A DNA stretch of 64,000 nt from Streptomyces xanthochromogenes (GTDB lineage Bacteria; Actinomycetota; Actinomycetes; Streptomycetales; Streptomycetaceae), in assembly GCF_014650455.1 (NCBI RefSeq), contig NZ_BMUZ01000001.1, positions 682,001-746,000 on the forward strand, written 5' to 3'. A model generated the notes under the pieces. The model made no database searches. It worked only from the letters and a program-made list of their open reading frames with translations, and had not been told where the DNA came from. Both the position numbers and the translations under genes were made by a program. Numbering within the stretch: position 1 is the first letter of the stretch; every line of letters begins with the position of its first letter. Shown piece by piece: positions 49,204-59,199 of the stretch.

Positions 49204-50715
49204 TTGTCCGGAACGAAGACCGACGCCCCAGACGATCCGGCCGCGGAGCAGCCGCCGCCGCAGGACGACCACGCCTTTTTCGGCCAGCCCCGCGGTCTGC
49301 TCACCCTCTCCGGCCTGGAGGTCTGGGAGCGGTTCTCGTTCCTCGGCATGCAGGCGATCCTCGTCCTGTACTTCGCCGACTCCGTCGCGAACGACGGCAT
49401 GGGCATGTCCGCGGGCAACGCGGCCTCCGTCTCGGCGGCCTACGGCACCCTCGTCTACCTGGTCTCGGTCGCCGGCGGCTGGCTCGCCGACCGCATCCTC
49501 GGCTCCTACCGCGCGGTCCTGTACGGCGGCATCCTCATCGCCTGCGGCCACTACGCCATGGCCGTGCCCACCGCCGCGGCCACCTGGATCGGGCTCGGCC
49601 TGATCAGCGCGGGCACCGGCCTGCTCAAGCCCAACGTCGCCTCCATGGTCGGCAAGCTCTACCGGACCGACGACGAGCGGCGCGACGCCGGGTTCGCGCT
49701 GTACTACATGGGCATCAACATCGGCGCCTTCCTCGGCCCGCTGATCACCGGCTGGCTCGGCGACCACAAGGGCTGGCACTGGGGATTCTCGGCGGCCGCG
49801 GTCGGCATGACGTTCGGCCTGATCCAGTACGTGCTCGGCCGACGCCACCTGGCCGGACGCAAGCACGCGGCCGAATTCGCGCTGCCGCCCGAGGGCATGC
49901 GCCGCGCGGTCCGCCTCATCGTGCTCGGCATCGTCGTCGTGGCGGCGCTCGCGGTGCTGCTCTCCCTCGGCGGCTGGCTGACGCTGGGCCGCTTCGTCGA
50001 CCTCCTGACGCTGATCTCCGTGATCGCCCCGGTCGTCTACTTCGCCGTGATGTTCGCCAGCCCGCGGGTCACCGCGGAGGAGCGCGGGCGCCTGCGACCG
50101 TACGTCGTGCTGTTCCTGGCCTCGGTGGCGTTCAACTTCATCCTGTTCCAGGCGTACTCGACGATGATGCTGCTCGCCTCCACCAACGCCGAGACCAGCA
50201 TCCTCGGCTTCCACTTCCCGGCCAGCTGGTACGCCTCCGCGCTCGGCGCGTTCGAGGTGGCGCTCGCGCCGGTGGTGGCCGCCGTGTGGGCCCGCATGGG
50301 ACCGCGCCAGCCGCACGCCTCCAACAAGATCGCCTTCGGCGTGATCCTGGGCGGCCTCTCGTTCCTGCTGATGGTCCTGCCCACCTCCGGGCACTCCGGC
50401 GACAGCTACAAGATGGCCGCCTGGTGGATCGTCGGCTCGTACCTGCTGCTCGGGCTCGGCGACATCCTGCTGGAAACCTCCGGCATGTCGGCCACCACCA
50501 AACTCGCCCCGCGGGCCTTCGCCAGCCAGACGATGTCGCTCTGGTTCCTCTCCCTGGCGCTGGCCAACGGCATTCAGGCCCAGACCGTGAAGGTGTACGG
50601 AAAGGTCTCCAACCCGGCGTACTTCGGCGTGAACGGTGCCATCGCGGTACTCGTCGGCATCGCCGTGATCGTCGCCGCCCCCTGGCTCAAGCGCACCATG
50701 CACCCCGTCCACTGA
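49204..50715 (+). CDS. POT-family proton-coupled peptide transporter
   Basis: A 503-residue MFS protein. It shows PTR2 signatures: LEVWERFSFLGMQAILVLYF (the ExxER proton motif region, here EVWERFSF), GGWLADRILGSYRAVLYGG, GTGLLKPNVASMVG, and FALYYMGINIGAFLGPLITG. The start is probably TTG at 49204, because AGGAG lies eight bases upstream and the in-frame GTG at 49195 overlaps that site. It should import di- and tripeptides. A peptidase-like gene follows ten bases later. Confidence 0.9.
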   Translation: MSGTKTDAPDDPAAEQPPPQDDHAFFGQPRGLLTLSGLEVWERFSFLGMQAILVLYFADSVANDGMGMSAGNAASVSAAYGTLVYLVSVAGGWLADRILGSYRAVLYGGILIACGHYAMAVPTAAATWIGLGLISAGTGLLKPNVASMVGKLYRTDDERRDAGFALYYMGINIGAFLGPLITGWLGDHKGWHWGFSAAAVGMTFGLIQYVLGRRHLAGRKHAAEFALPPEGMRRAVRLIVLGIVVVAALAVLLSLGGWLTLGRFVDLLTLISVIAPVVYFAVMFASPRVTAEERGRLRPYVVLFLASVAFNFILFQAYSTMMLLASTNAETSILGFHFPASWYASALGAFEVALAPVVAAVWARMGPRQPHASNKIAFGVILGGLSFLLMVLPTSGHSGDSYKMAAWWIVGSYLLLGLGDILLETSGMSATTKLAPRAFASQTMSLWFLSLALANGIQAQTVKVYGKVSNPAYFGVNGAIAVLVGIAVIVAAPWLKRTMHPVH

Positions 50716-50725
50716 GGTTGCCGCC

Positions 50726-52726
50726 ATGCACATCCGCACCGAATTCCCGTACGAGACGCAGCGCGAGGATGTCCGGATTCCGCTCCCCGACGGCACGCTC
50801 CTGTACGCGCGCGTCTGGCGCCCGGTCACCGAGGAGCCCGTCCCCGCGCTGCTCGAATACCTCCCCTACCGGCTGACCGACTGGACGGCGCCGCGCGACT
50901 GGCAGCGCCACCCCTGGTACGCCGGGCACGGCTACGCCTCGGTGCGCGTCGACGTGCGCGGGCACGGCTGCTCCGAAGGGCTGCCGGGCGACGAGTACGA
51001 CGCCACGGAGCTGGCCGACGGCGTCGCGGTGGTCAACTGGCTTGCCCAGCAGCCCTGGTGCACCGGCAAGGTCGGCATGTTCGGGATCTCCTGGGGCGGC
51101 TTCAACAGCCTCCAGATCGCCGCGCTCGCCCCCGAACCGCTCAAGGCGATCGTGACGGTCTGCTCGGCCGACGACCGCTACGACAACGACGTGCACTACA
51201 TGGGCGGTTCGGTGCTCGCCGTCGACATGCACGCCTGGGCCGCGACGATGCTCGCCTTCGTCTCCCGCCCGCCGGACCCCTTCTTCGTCGGGGAAAAATG
51301 GCGGGAAATGTGGCTGGAACGCCTCGAAGCGGTCGAGCCGTTCATCCACACCTGGCTCGCCCACCAGACCCGGGACGACTACTGGAAGCACGGCAGCGTC
51401 TGCGAGGACTACGGCGCGATCGACGCGGCCGTCCTCGCGGTGGGCGGCTGGCACGACCCGTACCGCGACACGGTCCTGCGCCTGGTGGAGCACCTGCCCG
51501 CCGACCGGGTACGGGGTCTCATCGGGCCCTGGTCGCACCAGTACCCGGACCGGGGGCTGCCGCCCGGGCCCGCGATCGGCTTCCTCCAGGAGACCCTGCG
51601 CTGGTGGGACCACCACCTCAAGGGCGAGGAGACGGGCGTGATGAAGGAGCCGCTGCTGCGCTCCTGGATCAGCGAGTCGCACCCGCCGGCCACGGTCTAC
51701 GCGGAGCTGCCCGGCCGCTGGGTCGGCGACCCCGCCTGGCCCTCCCCGCACGTCACGCCGGTCTCCTACGCGCTCCAGGGCGCGCCCGTGCAGGTGCGCT
51801 CGCCGCAGCACACCGGGCTCGACGCGGGTCGCTTCTTCCCCTTCGGCAACGACGCCGACCTGCCCCCGGACCAGCGCGCCGAGGACGCCCACTCGGCCGC
51901 CTTCGACTTCCCGGTACCGGACGGCTCCGGCCCCCTGGAGATCCTGGGCCGCCCGCAGGTCACCCTCCGGCTGCGCATGGACGTCCCCTTCGGCCAGGCG
52001 ATCGCGCGCCTGTGCGACGTGGCCCCGGACGGCTCCTCGACCCTGGTCACCCGGGGCGTCCTGAACCTCTCCTCCCGCCACGGCCGGGACCGGGCGGACG
52101 CGTGGCCGCTCGGCGCGACCGAGGACGTGACCTTCGCCCTGAACGGCATCGGCCACGCCTTCCCTCCGGGCCACCGCATCCGGCTCGCGATCTCCTCCGC
52201 GTACTGGCCCTGGATCTGGCCCCAGGCCGACTCGGTGGGCTTCACCCTCGACCCGGCGGGCTCCGCGCTCCAACTCCCGCTCCGAGAGCGCACGTCGGAC
52301 GACACCATCGCCTTCGCGGACCCCGAGCAGTCCGAACCGCTCGGCGTCTCCTACCCGGCCCCGCTGGACGAGCCGCGCCCGGAGCGCCTCGTCGTGCGGG
52401 ACGTGGCGAAGGGCGAGTGGCGCCTGGAGGTGGACCCGCGGTACGGGGGCACCCGGGTGTACCCGGACGGCCTCGAATTCATGGAGGACGCGAAGGAGAC
52501 GTACACGATCCAATCGGATGATCCGCTGTCCGCACGGACCCGCTCGGACTGGCATCTCCGGTTGCACCGGCCGGAGTTGGGATGGGACGTGCGGGTCGAC
52601 ACGCGGTCGGAGATCTCGTGCGACGCGGCGGACTTCGTGACGTGGAACGAGGTGGTGTGCCGGGAGGGCGACGAGGTCGTCTTCCACCGCACCTGGGAAC
52701 GCCGCATCCCCCGCGAAGCGGGCTGA
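50726..52726 (+). CDS. CocE/NonD (peptidase S15-like) hydrolase
   Basis: A 666-residue alpha/beta hydrolase of the X-Pro dipeptidyl-peptidase/cocaine-esterase family. The N-terminal catalytic domain has VRVDVRGHGCSEG (oxyanion region), the nucleophile elbow GMFGISWGGFNS, and an Asp/His pair in the GGWHDPYRDTVLR and GPWSHQYPD segments. The C-terminal jelly-roll (about 380-560) resembles the S15 C domain. It lies ten bases downstream of a peptide transporter and has no signal peptide, so it probably cuts imported peptides. Confidence 0.9.
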   Translation: MHIRTEFPYETQREDVRIPLPDGTLLYARVWRPVTEEPVPALLEYLPYRLTDWTAPRDWQRHPWYAGHGYASVRVDVRGHGCSEGLPGDEYDATELADGVAVVNWLAQQPWCTGKVGMFGISWGGFNSLQIAALAPEPLKAIVTVCSADDRYDNDVHYMGGSVLAVDMHAWAATMLAFVSRPPDPFFVGEKWREMWLERLEAVEPFIHTWLAHQTRDDYWKHGSVCEDYGAIDAAVLAVGGWHDPYRDTVLRLVEHLPADRVRGLIGPWSHQYPDRGLPPGPAIGFLQETLRWWDHHLKGEETGVMKEPLLRSWISESHPPATVYAELPGRWVGDPAWPSPHVTPVSYALQGAPVQVRSPQHTGLDAGRFFPFGNDADLPPDQRAEDAHSAAFDFPVPDGSGPLEILGRPQVTLRLRMDVPFGQAIARLCDVAPDGSSTLVTRGVLNLSSRHGRDRADAWPLGATEDVTFALNGIGHAFPPGHRIRLAISSAYWPWIWPQADSVGFTLDPAGSALQLPLRERTSDDTIAFADPEQSEPLGVSYPAPLDEPRPERLVVRDVAKGEWRLEVDPRYGGTRVYPDGLEFMEDAKETYTIQSDDPLSARTRSDWHLRLHRPELGWDVRVDTRSEISCDAADFVTWNEVVCREGDEVVFHRTWERRIPREAG

Positions 52727-52799
52727 CCCTGCGGGTTCCCCCGCCCGCCGCTCGGGCCCGGCCCCCGGGGCTCCGCTCCAGACCCCGATCGCGCCCGAA

Positions 52800-52960
52800 C
52801 GGCACTCGTCCTCAATCGCCGGACGGGCCGATATGACCCGATGCCGGCCGGCACCGAGTGCCTTTGGGGGCGCGAGGAACTGCGCGACCAGCCACGCACG
52901 GTCCGCAGCAGTACCAAAGGGGCCCGAGGGCGCAGCCCCGGGAAGGCCACCCGCAGTGGG
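52800..52960. repeat. Composite intergenic repeat, reverse orientation
   Basis: It contains actcgtcctcaatcgccgga, cggcaccgagtg and gggggcgcgaggaactgcgc, in that order. This is the reverse complement of the composite seen at 59.3-59.4 kb and 38.9 kb. It lies between two convergent genes. Confidence 0.8.
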
Positions 52961-53002
52961 GCGAGCCCCCCGGGGCCGGGGGCTCGCCCCGGGGACTCGG
53001 GG

Positions 53003-54208
53003 TCAGCGCGCCGCGATCGAGGCGGCCAGCCTCGGCGAGGCGTACGTCGTGCCGCAGACGAAGCGCATGACCGGCCCGAACGACGCCGCCGCGGGCAACC
53101 CCGTGAAGTAGAGCCCCCGCACCGAGGACTGGTAGCCCGCGTCCAGGACCGGCGCCCCCCGGGACGTCAACAGCTGCGTACGCACCCCGTGCCCGAGGAA
53201 GCCGAGCGCCGCCACGTCCATGCGATACCCCGTCGCCGCCATGACATGGTCCGCCGAAAGCTCCCGCTGGGCCCCCGCACCCCCGCTCAGCGTGAGCACG
53301 GGCCGCCCCCCGACGACCTGGGCCCGCACCACCCGGCGCCCCTCCGTCACCGCCACCCGCCCGGTGAACCGCTCGCGCAACCACCAAGCCCCCAGCGGAC
53401 CGAGGACGTTGCGGACCAGCTGGTGGCGGGCCGCCGCGGGCAGATGCCGGAAGTGGGTCGCGTGGTACGAGAGGGCGTACAGCGACCAGGCCTTCCCAAA
53501 GGGCGAGTTGGGCCTGAAGCGGGGCTGGAGGTCGGGCGCCGAACCGAAGCGGACCGCCCCCGCACCGCGCGCGACGACCCGTACGCTCGCCCCCGCCTCG
53601 GCCATCAACACCGCGTTCTCCAGGGCGGATTGGCCCGCTCCGATCACCAGGACCTCACGCCCGGCGAAGCCGGAGAGGTCGTGGTGCTGGGCGGCGTGCG
53701 AGACGGGGCCCGTCGCCGAGGGGCCGTCCGGCACGGCCGCGGCCAGCTCGCGCGGCAGCCGGGCCAGGCCCGAGAGCCCGGTGGCCACCACGACCGCCCG
53801 CGCCTCGAAGGCCTCCCCGGAGTCCAGCTTCAGCGCGAACGCGCCGCCCGGCACCCGGTCCACCGATACCACCCGGACCTGCTCAAGGTCGGGGAAGAGT
53901 TTTTCCGCGAACCACTGCCCGTACGCCGAGAACGCCTCCACCGGGATCAGGTCCCAGTCCGACTCCAGACGCCGCGCACCCGTGTCCGCACAGAAGTCGA
54001 GCAGCGAGAGCCCCCGCTGCGGCGCGTCGATGCTGGACGCGGCCGGCGTCGACTTGAGGACCATGCCCACCGGCATGTGCTCGCGCCAGCTCGCCATCAG
54101 CGAGCCGAAGACGCGGACCGGTATGCCGCGGGCGCGCAGATGGGCGGCGGTGGACAGGCCGAACGGCCCCGCGCCGATGACCGCCACCGGACGTGTCGCA
54201 GTACTCAC
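53003..54208 (-). CDS. FAD/NAD(P)-dependent oxidoreductase, flavin-monooxygenase-like
   Basis: A 401-residue protein with two Rossmann motifs: FAD-binding VAVIGAGPFGLSTAAHLRAR at the start and a second, VLVIGAGQSALENAVLMAEAGA, for NAD(P)H. HVMAATGYRMDV is the ATG-type FAD motif, and LYFTGLPAAASFGP lies near the end. This resembles class B monooxygenases and amine N-hydroxylases. The GTG at 54208 has AAGGGG six bases upstream. A GTG at 54256 overlaps the preceding stop (GTGA) and is an alternative. The substrate is unknown; it forms an operon with an ATP-grasp gene. Confidence 0.84.
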   Translation of the reverse strand: MSTATRPVAVIGAGPFGLSTAAHLRARGIPVRVFGSLMASWREHMPVGMVLKSTPAASSIDAPQRGLSLLDFCADTGARRLESDWDLIPVEAFSAYGQWFAEKLFPDLEQVRVVSVDRVPGGAFALKLDSGEAFEARAVVVATGLSGLARLPRELAAAVPDGPSATGPVSHAAQHHDLSGFAGREVLVIGAGQSALENAVLMAEAGASVRVVARGAGAVRFGSAPDLQPRFRPNSPFGKAWSLYALSYHATHFRHLPAAARHQLVRNVLGPLGAWWLRERFTGRVAVTEGRRVVRAQVVGGRPVLTLSGGAGAQRELSADHVMAATGYRMDVAALGFLGHGVRTQLLTSRGAPVLDAGYQSSVRGLYFTGLPAAASFGPVMRFVCGTTYASPRLAASIAAR

Positions 54209-54252
54209 TCGCATCCCCTTCTCGGATTCTCGGCATACGGCTCGGGGCCGGG

Positions 54253-55503
54253 TCACTTCGTCACCGCGCGGCGGGAACTCCGCCAGAGCCGGTACAGATG
54301 CTGTGCACCGGGGCGCACGAAACGGGCCAGCATCGTGAAGAAGGGGCCCAAATCGTCGCCCGCCGCCCAGGCGAACTCGGTGCCGGCCGGGCGCTCGGGC
54401 GCGTGCGGGGTGGTGTAGCCGCTGCGCCGGTAGGCGAGCAGCGCGGGCAGGTCGATGTTCTCCACCACATAGCGGCGCCCGGCGCGCTGTTCACCCTCCG
54501 GCACCCGGCGCCCGGTGAGGTGAAGGTGCTGGGCGCGGACGACGTCGACGCCCGCCTCGTTCTCGAACAGGCGGAACTGCGCGCCCATCCGGGGGTTGAA
54601 GTCGAGGAGCTTGTAGCGCCCGTCACGCCGGTCGAAGCGCAGATCGAGGTCGACCATGCCGGTGAAGCCGATGCGCTTGACGAACTGCTCGGCCAGCGCG
54701 GCCAGTTCGGGGTTGTCGACGACGTACGCGTTCGCCGTCATCCCGGCGTGCGGCGGCCAGGAGCGCACCTTCACCCCGGTGAACAGGGCGAGCGGGATGG
54801 AGTTCTCGTCGAAGTACGCATGCACGATCCAGTCCTCGGCCTGCTCGCGCGGCAGGTACTCCTGGAGGATCACCCCGGGCCGCTCGCCCCAGCCGCGGGC
54901 GAGCGCGAGCAGGTGCGCCCGGCTCCCGATCCGGGTGGTGCCGGGCACGGCCGGGCTGTGCCGCCGTACGAAGGCCTCCCGGTTCTTGGCCACCACCGGA
55001 AAGCGGGCGTGCCGCGCGAAGTCCTCGACATCGGCGTACGTGTCGGGGAAGGCGGCCGCCGGGGACGGCACCCCGTGCTCCACGCAGAGCTCGTGCAGCC
55101 CCTGCTTGCTGGCGAGGCGGCGGGGCAACTCCGGTGCCACGGGCGGAAAGAGGAAGAGTTCGCCCAGTTCCTTCTGGTGCTCGGCGATCAGCACCGCGGC
55201 CTCTTCGTCGGTGGGTATGAGGACGGCGGGCCGCCCGATCCGACGGCCGATCCCGAGCAGCCCGTCCACCAGCGCGTCCGGCTCCTCGGTGCCGGTCGTC
55301 GGCCAGGGGAACGCTCCCGTCAGGAAGCGGGAGTGGGCCGCGGGCGTCCAGCGGTCCTCGGTGATCGCATACATCGGCACCCCGAGCCTGCCGAGGCTGC
55401 GGATCGCGCCGACTCCCCCGTGGTGCAGCGGATAGTTCCCGAACTTCACGATCAGTCCCGGTACGTCCCGGTCCGCCCTGAACAGCACGCTACTGCCCGC
55501 CAC
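54253..55503 (-). CDS. ATP-grasp ligase-like protein
   Basis: A 416-residue protein of the carboxylate-amine/thiol ligase fold. Visible are AVLIPTDEEAAVLIAEHQKE, the central ATP-grasp domain with FPVVAKNREAFVRR and VILQEYLPREQAEDWIVHAY. The Mg-binding strand is MVDLDLRFDRRDGRYKLLDFNPRMGAQFR, which is conserved. It could join a carboxylate to an amine. The GTG at 55503 follows GAGGGGGG. It precedes and probably overlaps the FAD-oxidoreductase gene. I cannot name the product; it may belong to a small biosynthetic unit. Confidence 0.85.
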   Translation of the reverse strand: MAGSSVLFRADRDVPGLIVKFGNYPLHHGGVGAIRSLGRLGVPMYAITEDRWTPAAHSRFLTGAFPWPTTGTEEPDALVDGLLGIGRRIGRPAVLIPTDEEAAVLIAEHQKELGELFLFPPVAPELPRRLASKQGLHELCVEHGVPSPAAAFPDTYADVEDFARHARFPVVAKNREAFVRRHSPAVPGTTRIGSRAHLLALARGWGERPGVILQEYLPREQAEDWIVHAYFDENSIPLALFTGVKVRSWPPHAGMTANAYVVDNPELAALAEQFVKRIGFTGMVDLDLRFDRRDGRYKLLDFNPRMGAQFRLFENEAGVDVVRAQHLHLTGRRVPEGEQRAGRRYVVENIDLPALLAYRRSGYTTPHAPERPAGTEFAWAAGDDLGPFFTMLARFVRPGAQHLYRLWRSSRRAVTK

Positions 55504-55664
55504 CAGTCCCCCCTCGGGACACGAAGCCCCCACAGTCCCGCGGGGGCACGCGGCCCCCTCGCCTGACGCGCCCCGGCAGAGACGCTAAGGGGCAACACCC
55601 GCTCCCGCAGACGGAATTTCCGGACATTACGAACTCTTTAGGCACTGCCGCCCCGAGCACCGCC

Positions 55665-55685
55665 CACGTAACGTGTGACGCACAC
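55665..55685. promoter_or_regulatory. Overlapping short palindromes before fahA
   Basis: CACGTaACGTG (55665-55675) is followed by GTGTGacgCACAC (55673-55685). Both lie within 45 bases upstream of the fahA start. They may be a regulator site for tyrosine catabolism; this is inference. Confidence 0.35.
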
Positions 55686-55709
55686 CCGTGGAAAGCGAGG
55701 CAGGCACCG

Positions 55710-56936
55710 ATGTCCGAGCAGAGCCCGCTCGAACTGGCCGAAGGCGACCCCTTCGGCCCGCACAATCTCCCCTACGGCGTCTTCTCCACGCCGGGCCATC
55801 CCGAGGACCGCCGGGTCGGCGTCCGGATCGGCGACCACGTCCTGGACGCGGGGGCGGCGGCGCACGCGCTGGGCTCCCCGTACGCGGCGCTGCTCGCCAA
55901 GCCGAGCCTCAACCCGCTGCTCGCCGCGGGGCGCACGGCCTGGCGCGATGTGCGCCGGGCCCTCACCGCCTGGGTGACCGTGCCCGCGCACCGCCCGGTG
56001 ATAGAGCCACTGCTCCACCCGCTCTCCGACGTCGAGCTGCACCTGCCGTACGAGGTCGCCGACTACGTCGACTTCTACGCCAGCGAGCACCACGCCACCA
56101 ACGTGGGCCGGATCTTCCGCCCCGACGGAGACGCGCTCACCCCCAACTGGAAGCACCTGCCGATCGGTTACCACGGCCGCTCCGGCACGATCGTGGTGTC
56201 CGGCACCGAGGTCGCCCGCCCGCAGGGCCAGCGCAAGGCACCCTCCGACCCGGCGCCGGTCTTCGGTCCGTCGGTGAAGCTGGACATCGAGGCCGAGGTC
56301 GGCTTCGTGGTGGGCACCCCGTCCGCGCTGGGCGAGTCCGTGGACCTGGCCTCCTTCGAGGACCACGTCTTCGGCCTGTTCCTGCTCAACGACTGGTCGG
56401 CGCGGGACATCCAGGCCTGGGAGTACGTCCCGCTCGGCCCCTTCCTCGGCAAGTCCTTCGCGACGTCCGTCTCGGCGTGGGTCACTCCGCTCGAAGCCCT
56501 GACCGCGGCCCGGGTCTCCCCGCCCGCACGGGACTTCCCGCTCCTCCCCTACCTGGACGACTCCGCCGAGGAGGTGCCTGGCGGCTTCGACCTGCGCGTC
56601 TCGGTGTCGATCAACGGCACGGTCGTCGCCGAGCCGCCGTTCGCCTCGATGTACTGGACGGCGGCGCAGCAGCTCGCCCACATGACGGTGAACGGGGCGT
56701 CGCTGCGTACGGGGGACGTGTACGGTTCCGGCACGGTGAGCGGTCCCGAGCGCGACCAGCGGGGCTCCCTCCTGGAGCTCACCTGGAACGGCTCCGAGCC
56801 GCTGGAACTCCCCTCCGGCAAGCGGGCGTTCCTGGAGGACGGCGACGAGGTGACCCTCACGGCCTGGGCCCCCGGCCCCCACGGCATCCCGGTCGGCCTG
56901 GGCGAGGTACGGGGCCGCATCACCCCGTCCCCCTGA
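55710..56936 (+). CDS. fahA: Fumarylacetoacetase
   Basis: Last step of tyrosine/phenylalanine breakdown, splitting fumarylacetoacetate into fumarate and acetoacetate. The 408-residue product has an N-terminal SH3-like domain and the FAH fold: DFYASEHHATNVGRIFRP (catalytic His), YHGRSGTIVVSGTEV, LDIEAEVGFVVG, LLNDWSARDIQAWEY and GKSFATS metal-site residues. ATG at 55710. There is no homogentisate dioxygenase gene nearby. It is divergent from the ATP-grasp operon. Confidence 0.96.
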   Translation: MSEQSPLELAEGDPFGPHNLPYGVFSTPGHPEDRRVGVRIGDHVLDAGAAAHALGSPYAALLAKPSLNPLLAAGRTAWRDVRRALTAWVTVPAHRPVIEPLLHPLSDVELHLPYEVADYVDFYASEHHATNVGRIFRPDGDALTPNWKHLPIGYHGRSGTIVVSGTEVARPQGQRKAPSDPAPVFGPSVKLDIEAEVGFVVGTPSALGESVDLASFEDHVFGLFLLNDWSARDIQAWEYVPLGPFLGKSFATSVSAWVTPLEALTAARVSPPARDFPLLPYLDDSAEEVPGGFDLRVSVSINGTVVAEPPFASMYWTAAQQLAHMTVNGASLRTGDVYGSGTVSGPERDQRGSLLELTWNGSEPLELPSGKRAFLEDGDEVTLTAWAPGPHGIPVGLGEVRGRITPSP

Positions 56937-56974
56937 GCATCCCCCGCCACCCGGGACCGGTCGGTTCCGGCGAA

Positions 56975-57140
56975 ACGGGTTCTAGGGGCGCGAGGAACCG
57001 CGCTACCAGCCACACACGGTGGACGGACGAAAACGGGTTGTAGGGGCGCGGGGAACTGCGCACCCAGCCACACACGGTGGACGGACAAAACCGGGTTTTA
57101 GGGGCGCGGGGAACTGCGCACCCAGCCACACACGGCCCGC
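56975..57140. repeat. Three tandem 58-bp units between convergent fahA and recQ
   Basis: The core ggggcgcg[ag]ggaac[ct]gcgc starts at 56985, 57043 and 57101, exactly 58 bp apart. Each copy includes ccagccacacacggtggacg or a close variant. It is the reverse complement of the 38.6-kb array. No gene lies in the 302-bp gap. Confidence 0.9.
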
Positions 57141-57238
57141 AGCCGAACCGGGGGCCGGGGGCCCGGGGGCCCAGCCCCTGCGCACCCCGGGCCCGCCCCA
57201 CCCCGTCCCGCTCCGCCCCGCAAGGGGCAACCCCCTCC

Positions 57239-59092
57239 CTAGGAAAGGGAGTTGAGAACGGACAGCACCCCCTCGCCCCACGTGGCGAGCTTCTTCTCCC
57301 CCACTCCCCCAATCGTTCCGAGCTCCTCCAAGGACCCCGGCCGAGCCACCGCGATCTCCCGCAACGTCGCGTCATGGAAGATGACGTACGCCGGAACCCC
57401 CGCCTCCTTCGCCTGCGCCCCCCGCCACGCCCGCAGCGCCTCGAAGACCGGAAGCACCTCGGGCGGCAGGTCGGCCGCCACGGCGGACTTCTTCGCCGAG
57501 CCACGCGCCGCCCGCGCCGGCTTCTCCGGCTCCGTCCGCATCCGGACCTCGCGCCGGCCGGCCAGGACCTCCCCGCTCGCCTCGGTCAGGACCAGCGTCC
57601 CGTACTCACCCTCCACCGCGAGCAGCCCCTGCGCGAGCAACTGCCGTGCCACGCCGCGCCATTGGGGCTCGGACAGGTCCTCGCCGATGCCGAACACGGA
57701 CAGCTGGTCATGGTCGAACTGGATGATCTTCGCGGTCCTGCGCCCGAGCAGGATGTCGATGATCTGGCCCGCTCCGAACTTCTGTCCCCGCTCGCGCTGC
57801 AGCCGCACGACGGTGGAGAGCACCTTCTGCGCTGCCACCGTGCCGTCCCACGTCTGCGGCGGGGTCAGACAGGTGTCGCAGTTGCCGCAGTTCTCCGCCG
57901 CGGCCTCCTGGCCGAAGTAGCCGAGCAGCTGGGCCCGTCGGCACGAGGCGGTCTCGCAGAGCGCCAGCATCGCGTCCAGGTGGGCGGCCGCCCGGCGCCG
58001 GAACGCCTCGTCCCCCTCGCTGCCCTGGATCAACTTCCGCTGCTGGACGACGTCTTGGAGCCCGTACGCCATCCACGCCGTCGAGGCGAGCCCGTCCCGC
58101 CCGGCGCGGCCGGTCTCCTGGTAGTAGCCCTCGACGGACTTGGGCAGGTCGAGGTGGGCCACGAACCGGACGTCCGGCTTGTCGATGCCCATGCCGAACG
58201 CGATGGTCGCCACCACCACGAGCCCGTCCTCCCGCAGGAAGCGGGACTGGTTGACCGCACGCGTCCCCGAGTCGAGGCCCGCGTGGTACGGGACGGCCCG
58301 CACGCCGTTGTCGCTCAGGTACTGCGCGGTCTTCTCCACGGAGGCCCGCGAGAGGCAGTAGACGATGCCCGCGTCCCCGTCGTGCTCCTCCTTGAGGAAG
58401 GAGAGGAGCTGCTTCTTCGGGTCGCTCTTGGGCACGATCCGGTACTGGATGTTGGGCCGGTCGAAGCTCGCCACGAAGTGCCGGGCTTCGGGCATGCCGA
58501 GGCGCTGGGTGATCTCGCGGTGGGTGGCGTCCGTGGCGGTGGCGGTGAGCGCGATGCGCGGGACGTCGGGCCAGCGCTCGCCGAGCAGGGAAAGGGCGAG
58601 GTAGTCGGGGCGGAAGTCGTGGCCCCACTGCGCGACGCAGTGCGCCTCGTCGATCGCGAAGACGGAGATCTTGGCGCGGGACAGCAGGTCGAGGGTGGCC
58701 TCTACGCGCAGCCGCTCGGGTGCCAGGTAGAGCAGGTCGAGCTCGCCGGCGAGGAGCTCGGCCTCGACGGTGCGGCGCTCGTCGAAGTCCTGCGTGGAGT
58801 TGATGAACCCGGCACGCACGCCGAGGGCGCGCAGCGCGTCCACCTGGTCCTGCATCAGGGCGATGAGGGGGGAGACGACGACACCGGTACCGGGCCTGAC
58901 CAGGGCCGGGATCTGGTAGCAGAGCGACTTTCCACCGCCGGTGGGCATGAGCACCACGGCGTCGCCGCCCGCCACGACGTGCTCGATGACCTCGCCCTGG
59001 GCACCGCGGAAGCTCTCGTAACCGAAGACCCGATGCAGTGTCGCCAGGGCCTCGGACTCCGTGTCCACCGCCTGCGTGCCGGTTGCGCTCAT
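57239..59092 (-). CDS. recQ: ATP-dependent DNA helicase RecQ
   Basis: A 617-residue 3'-5' helicase that unwinds recombination and fork structures. The helicase motifs are [36 protein letters not shown] (Walker A), [18 protein letters not shown] (DEAH with the RecQ loop), [12 protein letters not shown] and [13 protein letters not shown]. The zinc domain has four cysteines ([12 protein letters not shown] and ENCGNCDTC), then the winged helix. The HRDC domain occupies about 540-610 ([20 protein letters not shown]). It starts with ATG at 59092. Confidence 0.95.
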   Translation of the reverse strand: MSATGTQAVDTESEALATLHRVFGYESFRGAQGEVIEHVVAGGDAVVLMPTGGGKSLCYQIPALVRPGTGVVVSPLIALMQDQVDALRALGVRAGFINSTQDFDERRTVEAELLAGELDLLYLAPERLRVEATLDLLSRAKISVFAIDEAHCVAQWGHDFRPDYLALSLLGERWPDVPRIALTATATDATHREITQRLGMPEARHFVASFDRPNIQYRIVPKSDPKKQLLSFLKEEHDGDAGIVYCLSRASVEKTAQYLSDNGVRAVPYHAGLDSGTRAVNQSRFLREDGLVVVATIAFGMGIDKPDVRFVAHLDLPKSVEGYYQETGRAGRDGLASTAWMAYGLQDVVQQRKLIQGSEGDEAFRRRAAAHLDAMLALCETASCRRAQLLGYFGQEAAAENCGNCDTCLTPPQTWDGTVAAQKVLSTVVRLQRERGQKFGAGQIIDILLGRRTAKIIQFDHDQLSVFGIGEDLSEPQWRGVARQLLAQGLLAVEGEYGTLVLTEASGEVLAGRREVRMRTEPEKPARAARGSAKKSAVAADLPPEVLPVFEALRAWRGAQAKEAGVPAYVIFHDATLREIAVARPGSLEELGTIGGVGEKKLATWGEGVLSVLNSLS

Positions 59093-59199
59093 CGCTCTGT
59101 CCCCCGTACTGGTCCGTCGACTGCCTCACCATTCACGCAAGCAACGGTAGCCGCCCCCGCCGACACTCCACGAAGTTATCCACAACCCCGGGGTCTTCC

